Source of the DNA: Nigrospora sphaerica
Taxonomy: Eukaryota; Ascomycota; Sordariomycetes; Amphisphaeriales; Apiosporaceae
Length of the DNA: 64,000 nt
Direction: 5' to 3'
Assembly: GCA_018287875.1 (NCBI GenBank)
Contig: JAGVVL010000009.1
Coordinates: 1,488,001 to 1,552,000 of the forward strand
Below are positions 54,996 through 64,000 of this stretch, piece after piece. Each line of letters begins with the position of its first letter. Positions within the stretch are counted from its first letter, which is position 1. The notes beneath the pieces are model-generated. The model had not been told where the DNA came from. It saw only the letters and a list, made by a program, of their open reading frames with translations, and made no database searches. Made by a program: the position numbers and the translations under genes.

Positions 54996-57580
54996 TCAAC
55001 CGCTTTCAGCCTCGACAAACTCCTCGGAATCTGTGACGGGTTGCGACTCATCCTCGACGTACTGAGGCGGATCGAGAGGCGCTTCACCACCTTCTGTCCA
55101 GACCTGGGCGAGCTCCTTCTCGATGTCTTCGCGGCGCTTCTTCCACTCATCCACTTGGGAAAGTCTCTCGCGAAGCTCCTGGAGCTCGCGCTCCACCTGC
55201 ATCTTCTCGCGCTCTGTGCCGATACGCTCAAACTCCCACTCATCGCCGTTCTCTCCCAGCCCCAAGACCAAGTTGAAAGTATGGTACTTCTTCAGGGAAG
55301 CCCGAGTCGAAATGGTGATCAAAGCTGATTCACGTTAGCAAATATCGATACAGGGGTCTTCCGCGGTGACATACTGATTCCCCTTTCCTTGCATGTTTCG
55401 TACAGGAGTCCTTCGACGTCGCTCGACACAGCACTGGTACCCTCGTCGATGATGGCGTACTTGGGCTCGTGGTACAAGAGACGCGCAAAGCCGACGCGCT
55501 GCTTTTCTCCACCACTGAGGACATCCTTCCACTCCTTGCGTGTGTCCCAGCCACCTTCCCGGTCCGGCAGATAGCCGAGACGGGCAGCCTCGAGGACTCT
55601 CAGCAATTCGTCTTCCGACTTCCGCTTCAGACGCATGTCCAGCTCGCCGTCAGGGTAGATGACCTGGTCGCGGAGTGTACCAATGCTGAGGTAGGGACGT
55701 TGGGGGATGAACATAATGCCGTCTTCACCAATCGACTTGGGCCGACTGACGAGACCTCGGTAGACTGGCCAGAGACCCGCAAGGATTCTGGAAATGGCCG
55801 ACTTGCCCACTCCATTCGAGCCAGAGATGAGGAGATGCTCGCCGCTGCGCACGATCAGGCCCAACGACTCAATCAGCTCATCTCCGCCTTGCGGCCACAA
55901 ACCCGGGGCGACGACAGGCACGTTCTCCAGCCGGACTCCATCAAAGCCTTTCTGGATAGTCCCCTGGACATCAGATAGTGAGTAGAGCTCGTTTCCAGTT
56001 GGGCGCGGGACGTAGGCATTGGCGTGGACCCGGTGGAGGGTGGATATCAGGGTGTAGACGCGGCTGGTGTAGCCGGCGAGCTCGGAAAGATCTTTGATCG
56101 AGTACATCATCCTGCCACCGGCGTCGGCCAAAGACAGCATGAGCCGTTTGTTGGTAATGAAGGCCTGCATGCGACCGCGCTCGCGGTTGCCCTTCACGGC
56201 GGGTTCAGCCAGTTCCATGACACCACCCAGGCCGCCCCACGCCGGTAGGAATACGGGAAGAGACGAGAGCAGATAGCCGTAGGCACTCCAGCTGTATTTC
56301 AAGATGAAGTCCTCGAGAATGTTGTAGCGGATCTTGAGCATGTAGATGCCCTCCATCCAGCTCTTGAGAGACTTGAACTCCTTGTTGAGGAAGGTCTTTT
56401 CCATCTCGGCGCCTCCGTAGAAGGCAACTTCCTCGGCGTTGGCTATCAGCCGAGCATGCAGGGCTCGGAAGTCGCCTTCTTTACGCCCCTCGACGGCCTT
56501 GAGTTTCCCAAAAGGTGGAGAAAGTCGCCGCAGGATGCTCGCCGTCAGAAAGTAGTTGCTGAGCAGACCGGTCAACGCCAAAGGGCCCAACGACTGGTAC
56601 AGTTGGTAGTTGAAGACACAAATATCGACAAACGGCTTGCCCAGCGATGAGTACAGATTCGCCGCCGAAGCGCAGAAAAGTGTCAAGTCCTGAGTGATGA
56701 ACTGGTCGGCGCCTTGACCCACGCCCCCGTCCAAGTTGGACAGTTTGTAGTAATTGTGGTTCTCGTTCAGATATAGGTCGTGGATGTAGCGGGTTAGGCG
56801 GGTGCGGAAGGCGATGGAAACCTTGGACTCGAGAAACTTGATCATGGAGTTGACATAGGAAGCGAAACCTCCCAACCCGCACCACTGGAAATGAATGCGC
56901 GATTAGTATGTGCCCTAGGAGGAAGCGAAGAGGATACCGCATGAACTTACCTTGGCGATTCCCCATAGGAACAACTTGCCGTTGCCTGCGACCAGATCGC
57001 GGACAATCTCACCATCGAGGCGAGCAACTACGAGCGAGAGGTACGTCCTGAGCATAAGGAAAACACCATGGCTGACCAGCAGGCCGGCTTCCTTGCTTGT
57101 CCATCGGGGAATCATGATGCTCATCAGGCTCAGGAACTGGTGCAGGAAGGCCAAGTTGAGGCCAGGCTTGGCCTGGGCTGAAGGCACGGTACCATCACCG
57201 AGGCCCGAGACCTTGGGCGGGTTCAGGAACAGCCGACGATGCGCTTCGAAGGTCAGAGGCTTGGTTCGATTGATAACGACCTTGGAGGTGCCATCCTTGT
57301 AGGGGACATAAATGGTTCGCGACCCGTCCTTGTTGAACACCCAGGAGTTGGTGCGCACGAGTTTCCGGCCCTGCTCTTTCTCGGCGCGGCGGCTCTTCCA
57401 CCAACGCCTACCGCCTTCGACGCCGAGGATGATGGATGCGGCTAGGGCGATGGCCGCGATGAGTTTCGCTCGCTTCGACGTCTTGCGGAAGCGGTTCTGG
57501 AACATGGCCTTGTACTTGGCGACGAAGATCATCACGACATCCTCGGACGCCGAATGGCGCAGAGTGGATTGGGCTGCCAT
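54996..57580 (-). CDS. Peroxisomal fatty-acyl ABC half transporter, PXA/ALDP (ABCD) family (3 exons)
   Basis: Exons 57580-56951, 56884-55375 and 55324-54996 (822 aa). ABCD half transporters dimerise (Pxa1-Pxa2 in yeast) to import long-chain acyl-CoA into peroxisomes for beta-oxidation. The N-terminus has a first hydrophobic helix (~39-55) and then the conserved WVFNKDGSRTIYVPYKDGT block. The EAA-like loop (~260-277) reads NLDGGVGQGADQFITQDL. Walker A is GSNGVGKS (~564), the signature LSGGEKQR (~666), and Walker B YAIIDEGTSAV (~685). At the H-loop the sequence is TLITISTRASLKKYH, so Thr720 stands where most members have His. The C-terminus is a Glu/Arg-rich predicted coiled coil (REKMQVERELQELRERL) and an acidic tail. 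All junctions restore the frame. I cannot assign Pxa1 versus Pxa2 with certainty. Confidence 0.93.
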
Positions 57581-58011
57581 GGTGTGTCAAGTGCAGCTGG
57601 TCGGCCGGGGCGCGGGCTATCCAGAGGGCCGCATGGCAAGACTCGACGTCGTGCGGAGAGAAGCAGAGGTCCAAGACGGAATGCAACGGGGGGTCCGGCG
57701 GGTGTGCAGCACGAGAACAAACGAGCCGCGTAGGTGCGGTTAACGGATCGCCTTCGCCAGAAGCGACGGAGGATCAGGATGTGAATGAAGAAGGGCGAAC
57801 GTTGGGATGGAGGCGTCAGACCTGTCGTTTGCCCGGGCGTGCGCACGAGGCCAGATCCGTCGTCATAGCCGTTGCATGTGACAGGAAGCGCGGCCTTTGG
57901 AGATTCCGAGGTTGCTTGCGCCTGCCAGCCTCGCTCACCAATGCTGGGCCGGGGCTGGACTGGGCAAGAGCTTCCCCGGATTCCCGCCCGGGCCACATTT
58001 GACCTGCTGAC

Positions 58012-58059
58012 TAGTAGTAGTAGTAGTAGGTAGTAGTAGTAGCAGCAATAGTAGTAGTT
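58012..58059. repeat. TAG trinucleotide microsatellite
   Basis: About 14 TAG-type triplets with one G insertion and a CAGCAA interruption, located about 440 bp upstream of the ABC transporter start. Confidence 0.9.
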
Positions 58060-61000
58060 TACATTGATCAACCTGGAGTTTCTCCAACTCCAAGTTTGAA
58101 CCCCATATTGACGACGTTATCCCCCCAAGGATGGGCTGGCACTGAGTGGTAACAATAAGTCTTGCTTTCCAGGCACTTCCCAGGGCTGTCGTCACAATTC
58201 TACTTATAGAACCAACCAACTTACCGACCGGCCGGTCGGCCGTATTTCGAGGCCTGGGACAACATGTAGCAGCAGATCGTAGTAGGGAAAAGGGACGCAG
58301 GGTGGCAAATCAGAAGAGACGGAAGGACGGCCAAGTACGGGTCCCTCCTCCTTACGGGCTCTAGCTGGTCAGGATGCGAACGGCGAAAAAGCAACATACC
58401 TTCCAGACGCTTTTCCGGTCCCTGGCCAGATGGCTTCGCCTCACCTCGCCTTACCCTCACCTTACCTTGTCGCCTTCCCCTCACCAGACAGAGAAGGGAA
58501 CAAAAGCAGCCAATGACCACGTATTCTTACCAGATGGCTGCATCTGCCAGGACGAACAACTGGTGGGCATCCCGATTTTACAGTGGGGGAGCTGTGCTAG
58601 CATTCCAGTTATCCATCCACGATGCCATAATGGGACTCAACAGGGATGCCTCGAGTGGTTGCCGTGGGTGGCATCGGCGCAGGTCGAGAACCAATGCTAC
58701 ACCACCTACCACCCCAGCGCCAAATGTTCGTGCCTCATTCGTATGGGAAGCCAACTACCAAGTACCTACGTAGCCAGGTACCCACCGAAACGGATGCAAT
58801 GTGATGGGAGACGGGACCCCTGGAGCGGCTCCAACCCTCCCATGCCACCAGGCCAGCACGACCAGCAGGGCCGCGTTGCTCAGCGAGTCTCGGCTCGACC
58901 ATGAGCAGCGAACCCGGTATCAATGTGGGTGGTCTCGCACTGGACAATCACTGAACGGGCGGTTCGAGAACCAATAAGAGGCCGTCGGGGTACATCCTAG
59001 AGAGGTACATTTTGAGCTCGACGACTCTTGCTTTCCATGTGCGGCCTCGCGGGAGCTCGCCGGGGCAGCCCGCAGGAACTAGCGAACAACAGGTGCAATT
59101 CCCGCCGGTCAAATCTCCAGTCCTCAACTCAAGAGCCAGGGGCAAGGCAAAGTGAGCGGAGCCGTGAAGAACCCCCAGCCTTGAATTGTAGAGTACCTAG
59201 CAAAAGAGAAAGAGAGAGACAGAGAGGTAAGTACGGGAGGCAGCTACCCGGCGGAGACGGGTATAAGTACTGATCTAAGTTGGTGCTTCTAACGTTGAAG
59301 GAAATGAACTGATAAGCAGCAGCGTGAGTAAGTTAGGTTAAAGAAGCAGGAAAAAACGAACAAAAGAACCATAGTCGAGCCGGAGGGCCTGCCCGAACCG
59401 TGGCGTGTAAGGATGGATACCACACTGCAACGCGAGGAAATGGGGAACCGTGTAGAACGGGCAGGCGGAGATGAGAGACATCGAAGATCTGGCGTAAACG
59501 TCCAGCATTGCTTTTTTGTCCTGCCAGCGCTCTGGTGAAGTGGACATGGATCCTCAGGCCCTGTTGCTTTCCAGCTGGGGCCTCCTTAAGTTAGAAGGGT
59601 GATGGGGGATTCGTACCAAAAGCTGCCGTTGGGCGGGCGCTTCTGGGGCCACGGGCTGGCGGGCTTTAGTTGGTCGAACGCACGGCAACACGGGAAAGCA
59701 TATGGAGAATCGGATCGTGAGGTCCAGCGACACATGCCATGCCACCTGCCCTGCACGGCACCCACGGGCGGGCGGGACGCGGTACGCCTCGATGTCCATC
59801 TTCAATCAATCAGGGGAGGGGACATGTTCGTCCAGACGAGCCGCTCGGGGCATGGAAGCTTTTACGCTTTCACACATCGCAGGAACGCAAGGGTGGAGGA
59901 CGGACAGCTCAGCTATACGCAGCTCGAGTCTCCATCTCATCCATTGCTCCTCCATCCGGTGGGAGGGGAACCAAGGAGCCCGGGGCAGTTCCAGAGGGAG
60001 AGGTACTGTACCTACCCAAGCACCCAAGCAACTAAACGACCGCATTGGGCCAAGTGGGGTGACGGCGTTGGGCAATTTACGATTGTGTACCTCGGGGCCG
60101 GGGTTCCCAGTTAGCCGACACTGTCTGTTGCCCACCCACAGGCTAACAGGTGATATTACGCCCAAGTTCCCGCCTAGCCTCATGGCTAAAGTCGACCTTG
60201 TCGGGGACGGACAGACCTTCACGGGTGGAGGCAAGGCCAGACCCAGGGGCCGGGAGGTCCCAATGCCAATGGATAGGTGTGGATGTGTACAACATGAGGT
60301 GCGTCCCCGTCTCCATCCCAGCCGGGCACCGACCAACTGTGTGATGGGATATGAGCTTCCTCTGCTAGCTCGTGAGAGCCCTGGCCGTCTCGGAGAGTAG
60401 CCAGCATGGGAGCGGCGGCAGCAGCAGCAGGCCTTCATCATGACGAGCTGGAGCCCGGGAGAGAGGGCGATTGATTGAGGGCCCCATCGATCCATCGCTC
60501 GCCCCAGTACCCCCAGGCCCCCCCATGGCTGAAGGTCGGCCCGCCTCCTTGTCGTGCCCAGTATGCTCGGCGCGCAGGGACGTACGGAATAGTACAATTA
60601 CACAGTACTACTGGGCGGGCTACGGGTATCCCCCCTGTCGAGCCATGCGAGCCATGGCAGATTAAATCTCGCTTGCGGATCCCACTCGAGAAGCCGGCCG
60701 GCCTTGGAAGCTGCTGGCTTGGGAGGGCGAAAGAGGAGAAAAGCAGGAGGAGAAGTCCGAGGACGAAGGGGCTGTTATGAGGCTAAGCACGTCCTGCCCG
60801 TTCCTTTGTGTTGCCCGTCGTGGATTTTTCAGCCTCTGTCTGCTCTGGCCCGCCGGCTCTTCGTTGTACCCTCCACTTGCATTACCTCTGCCCACTTTGC
60901 CTGCATCCTACCTCTACCGACCTAGGTTCCTTGGGACAAGGCAGGCAGACAGACAGAGACAAGGCCCGTCAGCCCATCCATCCCAGGCCCGAGAGGACAT

Positions 61001-61128
61001 CAGAAGGCAACGTGCAATCCATCCGATTCCCCGTCTTCTGACGCTTGCCCACCGCCTCCACGGACGACGGGCTTCACCTTGGACCGTGGTTAAGCCGTTT
61101 GATCTGATCTTCCTTCGATTCGCTACGT

Positions 61129-61170
61129 GCCTCTCTCTCTCTCTCTCTCTCTTTCTCTTTCTCTTTTTCT
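61129..61170. repeat. CT dinucleotide / CTTT tract
   Basis: A (CT)n run passing into CTTT repeats in the pyrimidine-rich leader upstream of the phosphatase gene; typical of fungal promoter and 5' UTR pyrimidine tracts. Confidence 0.85.
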
Positions 61171-61716
61171 TACTACCTGCTTCTTGTTCTTCGCCGTTCC
61201 GGGCCTGCCCGGCGCTTTGCTACATCCTTCCCGAAACGGACCCCTCCAGCCGTTGTACTCTCAATTTTCTTTCGACCGGCCAGGTAATTTGTACTGGGAC
61301 GGGCCTCCACAGCCAAATTGCACCGGCCATTTCCCACCTGAAAGTAGAGTACTTGCTTGCCGATCTCCACATCGCAGACACGCTGTACCTACCCTACGGC
61401 CAGCCTACCTTTCTACTGCCGACCATCATACACTCACCTCCTTACCCGTTCACGACGCGCGACCGGTCATCTTGCCAGCCTCAGCCTTCGCGCACCTTCA
61501 AGGAGAACCGCCGTCCGTCCATCACTCACCACGCTGCGCTTTGCGAGTCGACTCGGGTCCCGCTGCCTTGTGTTGCGCCTTGCCGTCCCTCCGGACCACG
61601 GCGTCGACGCTTCGTTCTGCACCGACCGTCACAGGTCGCCAATTGCTGCTGCGTTAGAGGCCCGGCTCACCACCGTCCACGGCTGCTGATCGGGGGAAAC
61701 CACAAACGCCACCGAG

Positions 61717-62072
61717 GTACGTAAAGTTGCACCGCTTGCCCGCGCCCTTTCTTCCTGCGAAATGCCATCATCCGCCCTCGTCGGTCACTCGTCTTGTCCG
61801 CATGTCATGCGTGCTCGCGATGAACTTTTGGCCAGCGCCTTGCCGAGCTGGCCGTGGCGGCTACAGCTCCCTCGGCCAACTCCCCCGTGGAACCCAGGCC
61901 CTGCACCGCGACTGCATCCAGGTGCATCCTGGGCCCTGCCTGGTCTACGTCCCGTCTTCGCGCTGGCCTCCTCCCCCGCGGCTTGGCCTTGCTCTGCTGC
62001 CCCTTTGCCTACCTGCCCGCCCGCCCAGGGACCCTCTCTCCTTAGTACTGTGTGCTGACGTGCCCTTGGCAG
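61717..62072 (+). other. Probable 5'-UTR intron of the PSR1-like phosphatase gene
   Basis: A strong GTACGT donor follows CACCGAG at 61716, a TGCTGACG branch site lies at 62053-62060, and the acceptor TTGGCAG ends at 62072, 65 bases before the ATG at 62138. The 356-base length is longer than any coding intron in the window. The call rests on splice consensus only. Confidence 0.45.
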
Positions 62073-62137
62073 CTGCGTAGATTCTGCGTCGCCCGACAGA
62101 TACCCACCTTCTTCTGCAGTGCCCGCTCCTTGGAGGC

Positions 62138-63770
62138 ATGTCGATTGGCGCCAAAGCAAACCCGCAGAACGAGTACGAAACATCCCACGAGAAGGAAACG
62201 CTTGCGCCAGAGGAAGCCTCCGGCTCCAAAAAGGGCCGCGGACTGCTGCGTGTGCCATCGAGGTCATCCTCCCACAAAGCCCAATCCTCGCCGACGTCGG
62301 GATTGAGCGGCTTGACTGCCAGTGAATCACGAGATAGCATCGGACGTCGCTCGAAGGACTCCACCAACAGCATGGCAGGCCGTCGTCGCAATGGGAGTGC
62401 GTCCAGCCATCAATCCGGCGCCGCCACGGCTGCCAACAACACCCCGGGGTCTGCGCAGCCCAACTCGGCCGCTGGCGCTCCGCAAAAGCGAAAGAAAGGC
62501 GGTCTTCTGGCCATGCTAGGCTGTTGTGTGATGCCTGACCATGGTAATGCTCTAGAGGGCGGGGAGGAGCCGCTTCCGTCGCACAAGCTGGACAAAATCC
62601 CCCAGAGGCAGCTGACATCGAGCCGGCGGACTATGACACCCTCGGGCCAGACCACAGGCAGCAAAACCCAGCTGCCGGAGGAGGAGAAGGAGACGCAGAG
62701 CCAAGCCGCTTCCAGCCAGGAGAAGGAGAAGACAGCCAAACGCGCTTCCGGCTCCGTGGCTCCGGAACCCCCTGCCGCGACCGAGAGCGCCAGCGAGTCG
62801 AAACAGACCACCCTTGTGGGTGCATCGGGCCCGAGCATCACGGTCAACCCGCCAGCCGCTGAGACTGAGGCCAAGGATGTGGCGATGACGGACGCCCCCG
62901 CGGCGGCCAAGGATGAGGACGAGGATGTCGCTATGCCCGAAGCCGACGCCGCCCCTGCTACAGTCCCAGTGCCCGCTCCAGCCGAAGAGGAGACCCAGAA
63001 ATCAGTACCCCCGCCTCCTCCGGTGCCTGTCGCGGCACCGAGCCCGCCTGCCGCCGAGGTGAAAACGCCCGAGGCCGTGGCCGCTGAGCAAGCATCCCAA
63101 CCGAAGGCCCTGCTGCCCCCGATCGAGCCGCACTTGAAGGGTAGAAAATGTCTTGTGCTCGATCTTGACGAAACGCTGGTCCACTCATCCTTTAAGGTAT
63201 GCCCATGATTGTCTCACATTTTGATGTCTCAGCTGCTTACAATATACAGCTCCTCCACCAAGCCGACTTCACCATCCCCGTGGAGATCGAGGGCAACTAC
63301 CACAACGTATATGTTATCAAGCGGCCCGGAGTGGACCAGTTCATGAAGCGAGTGGGCGAGCTCTACGAGGTTGTTGTCTTCACAGCCTCCGTCTCTAAGG
63401 TATGTAACACCGCTCCTGCCGCCTCACCGCCGCGCGCGTACTGACACAGCTCCAATAGTATGGCGATCCCCTCCTTGATCAGCTCGACATCCACAAGGTT
63501 GTTCACCACCGCTTGTTCCGCGAGAGCTGCTACAACCACCAAGGAAACTACGTCAAAGACCTCTCACAAGTCGGACGTGATCTGAAGGATACCATCATCA
63601 TCGACAACTCTCCCACATCCTACATCTTCCACCCCCAGCATGCCGTGCCCATCAGCAGCTGGTTTTCCGATGCGCACGACAACGAATTATTAGACCTCAT
63701 CCCCGTCCTTGAGGATCTTGCTCACTCCGACGTCCAGGATGTCAGCCTCGTCCTCGACGTTACTCTCTGA
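62138..63770 (+). CDS. PSR1-like FCP1/SCP-family protein phosphatase (3 exons)
   Basis: Exons 62138-63196, 63250-63399 and 63459-63770 (506 aa); both introns have GTATGC/GTATGT donors and phase-0 junctions. This is a HAD-type Ser/Thr phosphatase of the Psr1/Psr2 and SCP group; yeast Psr1 acts at the plasma membrane in the sodium and general stress responses. The catalytic [10 protein letters not shown] motif has its nucleophile and acid Asp at 342 and 344. Downstream are [44 protein letters not shown] and the [10 protein letters not shown] motif with the metal-binding Asp. The N-terminal 330 residues are disordered, Ser- and then Pro/Ala/Glu-rich. [13 protein letters not shown] segment holds a Cys pair (129-130) that could be palmitoylated; in yeast Psr1 the Cys pair is at the extreme N-terminus. 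Membrane attachment is inference. Confidence 0.93.
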
Positions 63771-64000
63771 GCGCCCTTCCCTTCTGGCATCCCAAGCATC
63801 GTTTCCACCTAAACACCTCGAGCATAATCATAGCGACAGGCGTTGGGTGAAGGTTTGCCTTTGATGTACCGTTTAATCATATATAATCAGCGATTCGGAA
63901 AGTTTGACTTGGTTCGCATAGTCCCTTTCCCAAACGCCAACCCCCCTCTCTACAGTCGTCCAGACAGGTTGCAGTTCGGAACGGCAATGGTGGCGACTGG
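63771..64000. other. 3' flank of the phosphatase gene
   Basis: Only the 3' untranslated region and downstream DNA are present. TTTAATCATATATAATCAG (63871-63889) is AT-rich and may include polyadenylation signals. No further gene starts before the window ends. Confidence 0.5.

Larger units (their letters stand above)
57581..61716. other. Intergenic region and 5' leader, no gene supported
   Basis: This holds the ABC-gene promoter on the left, a TAG-triplet microsatellite, about 3 kb without a recognisable gene, and on the right (from about 60.8 kb) pyrimidine-rich leader-like DNA of the phosphatase gene. The 315-codon frame at 60777-61724 is Ser/Pro/Leu/Arg-rich as expected of a CT-rich leader and overlaps two other open frames on the same strand, so I do not call it a gene. 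TAGGTACC-like motifs lie at 58755-58790. Confidence 0.45.

Noticed and set aside
58968..58982. GGTTCGAGAACC resembling a tRNA B box
   Set aside because: It is a palindrome without a matching A box, acceptor stem or anticodon arm at tRNA spacing. No other convincing tRNA was found.
60777..61724. 315-codon plus-strand frame upstream of the phosphatase
   Set aside because: It sits in a CT-rich leader, overlaps two other long frames on the same strand and reads as Ser/Leu/Pro/Arg low complexity.

Overview
The window is nuclear DNA of a GC-rich filamentous ascomycete, most likely a Sordariomycete and plausibly a member of the Hypocreales (order level is inference). Evidence: genes interrupted by short introns (about 46-120 nt) with GTRNGT donors and CTNAC-type branch sites, single-copy eukaryotic housekeeping genes with fungal-type sequences (RPB1, CFT1, SWD1, THG1, TMA23, a peroxisomal half-ABC transporter), and TAGGTAC/TACATGTA-rich intergenic DNA. 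There are no operons, and I found no CRISPR array, rRNA or convincing tRNA.

Layout. 1-12.7 kb is gene-dense: a 5'-truncated TDG/MUG-type mismatch DNA glycosylase (+), a glycine/serine-rich putative GPI-anchored protein (-, 3 exons), an ANCHR/ZFYVE19-like zinc-finger protein (+), an orphan ORF (-), TMA23 (+), tail-to-tail with THG1 (-, 8 exons), and SWD1 (+), divergent from THG1. 14.2-19.6 kb is RPB1 (+), whose last nine codons sit in a 28-nt terminal exon. 19.6-42.5 kb is about 23 kb holding only two small genes that I can support: a two-exon cysteine-containing protein (-) next to a 638-bp inverted-repeat element with a minisatellite core, and an 86-aa protein (+). 42.5-50.1 kb holds CFT1/CPSF160 (+, 5 exons) convergent with a calmodulin-binding IQ-motif protein that resembles the plant IQM family (-). 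52.6-57.6 kb holds a single-pass membrane protein with a cysteine-containing extracytoplasmic domain (-) and a PXA-type peroxisomal ABC half transporter (-). 62.1-63.8 kb is a PSR1-like FCP1/SCP-family phosphatase (+) with a probable long 5'-UTR intron.

Functional themes. Several genes act on RNA polymerase II output (RPB1, the SWD1 subunit of the COMPASS H3K4 methyltransferase, the CFT1 3'-end processing factor) or on RNA and ribosome maturation (THG1, TMA23). They are not adjacent enough to suggest a cluster, and I see no biosynthetic or defence island. The most unusual items are the plant-IQM-like fungal protein, the ABC half transporter lacking the H-loop histidine, the RPB1 terminal micro-exon with a short degenerate CTD, and the inverted-repeat/minisatellite element. 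All splice models were made by hand from reading frame and splice consensus; there is no transcript evidence.
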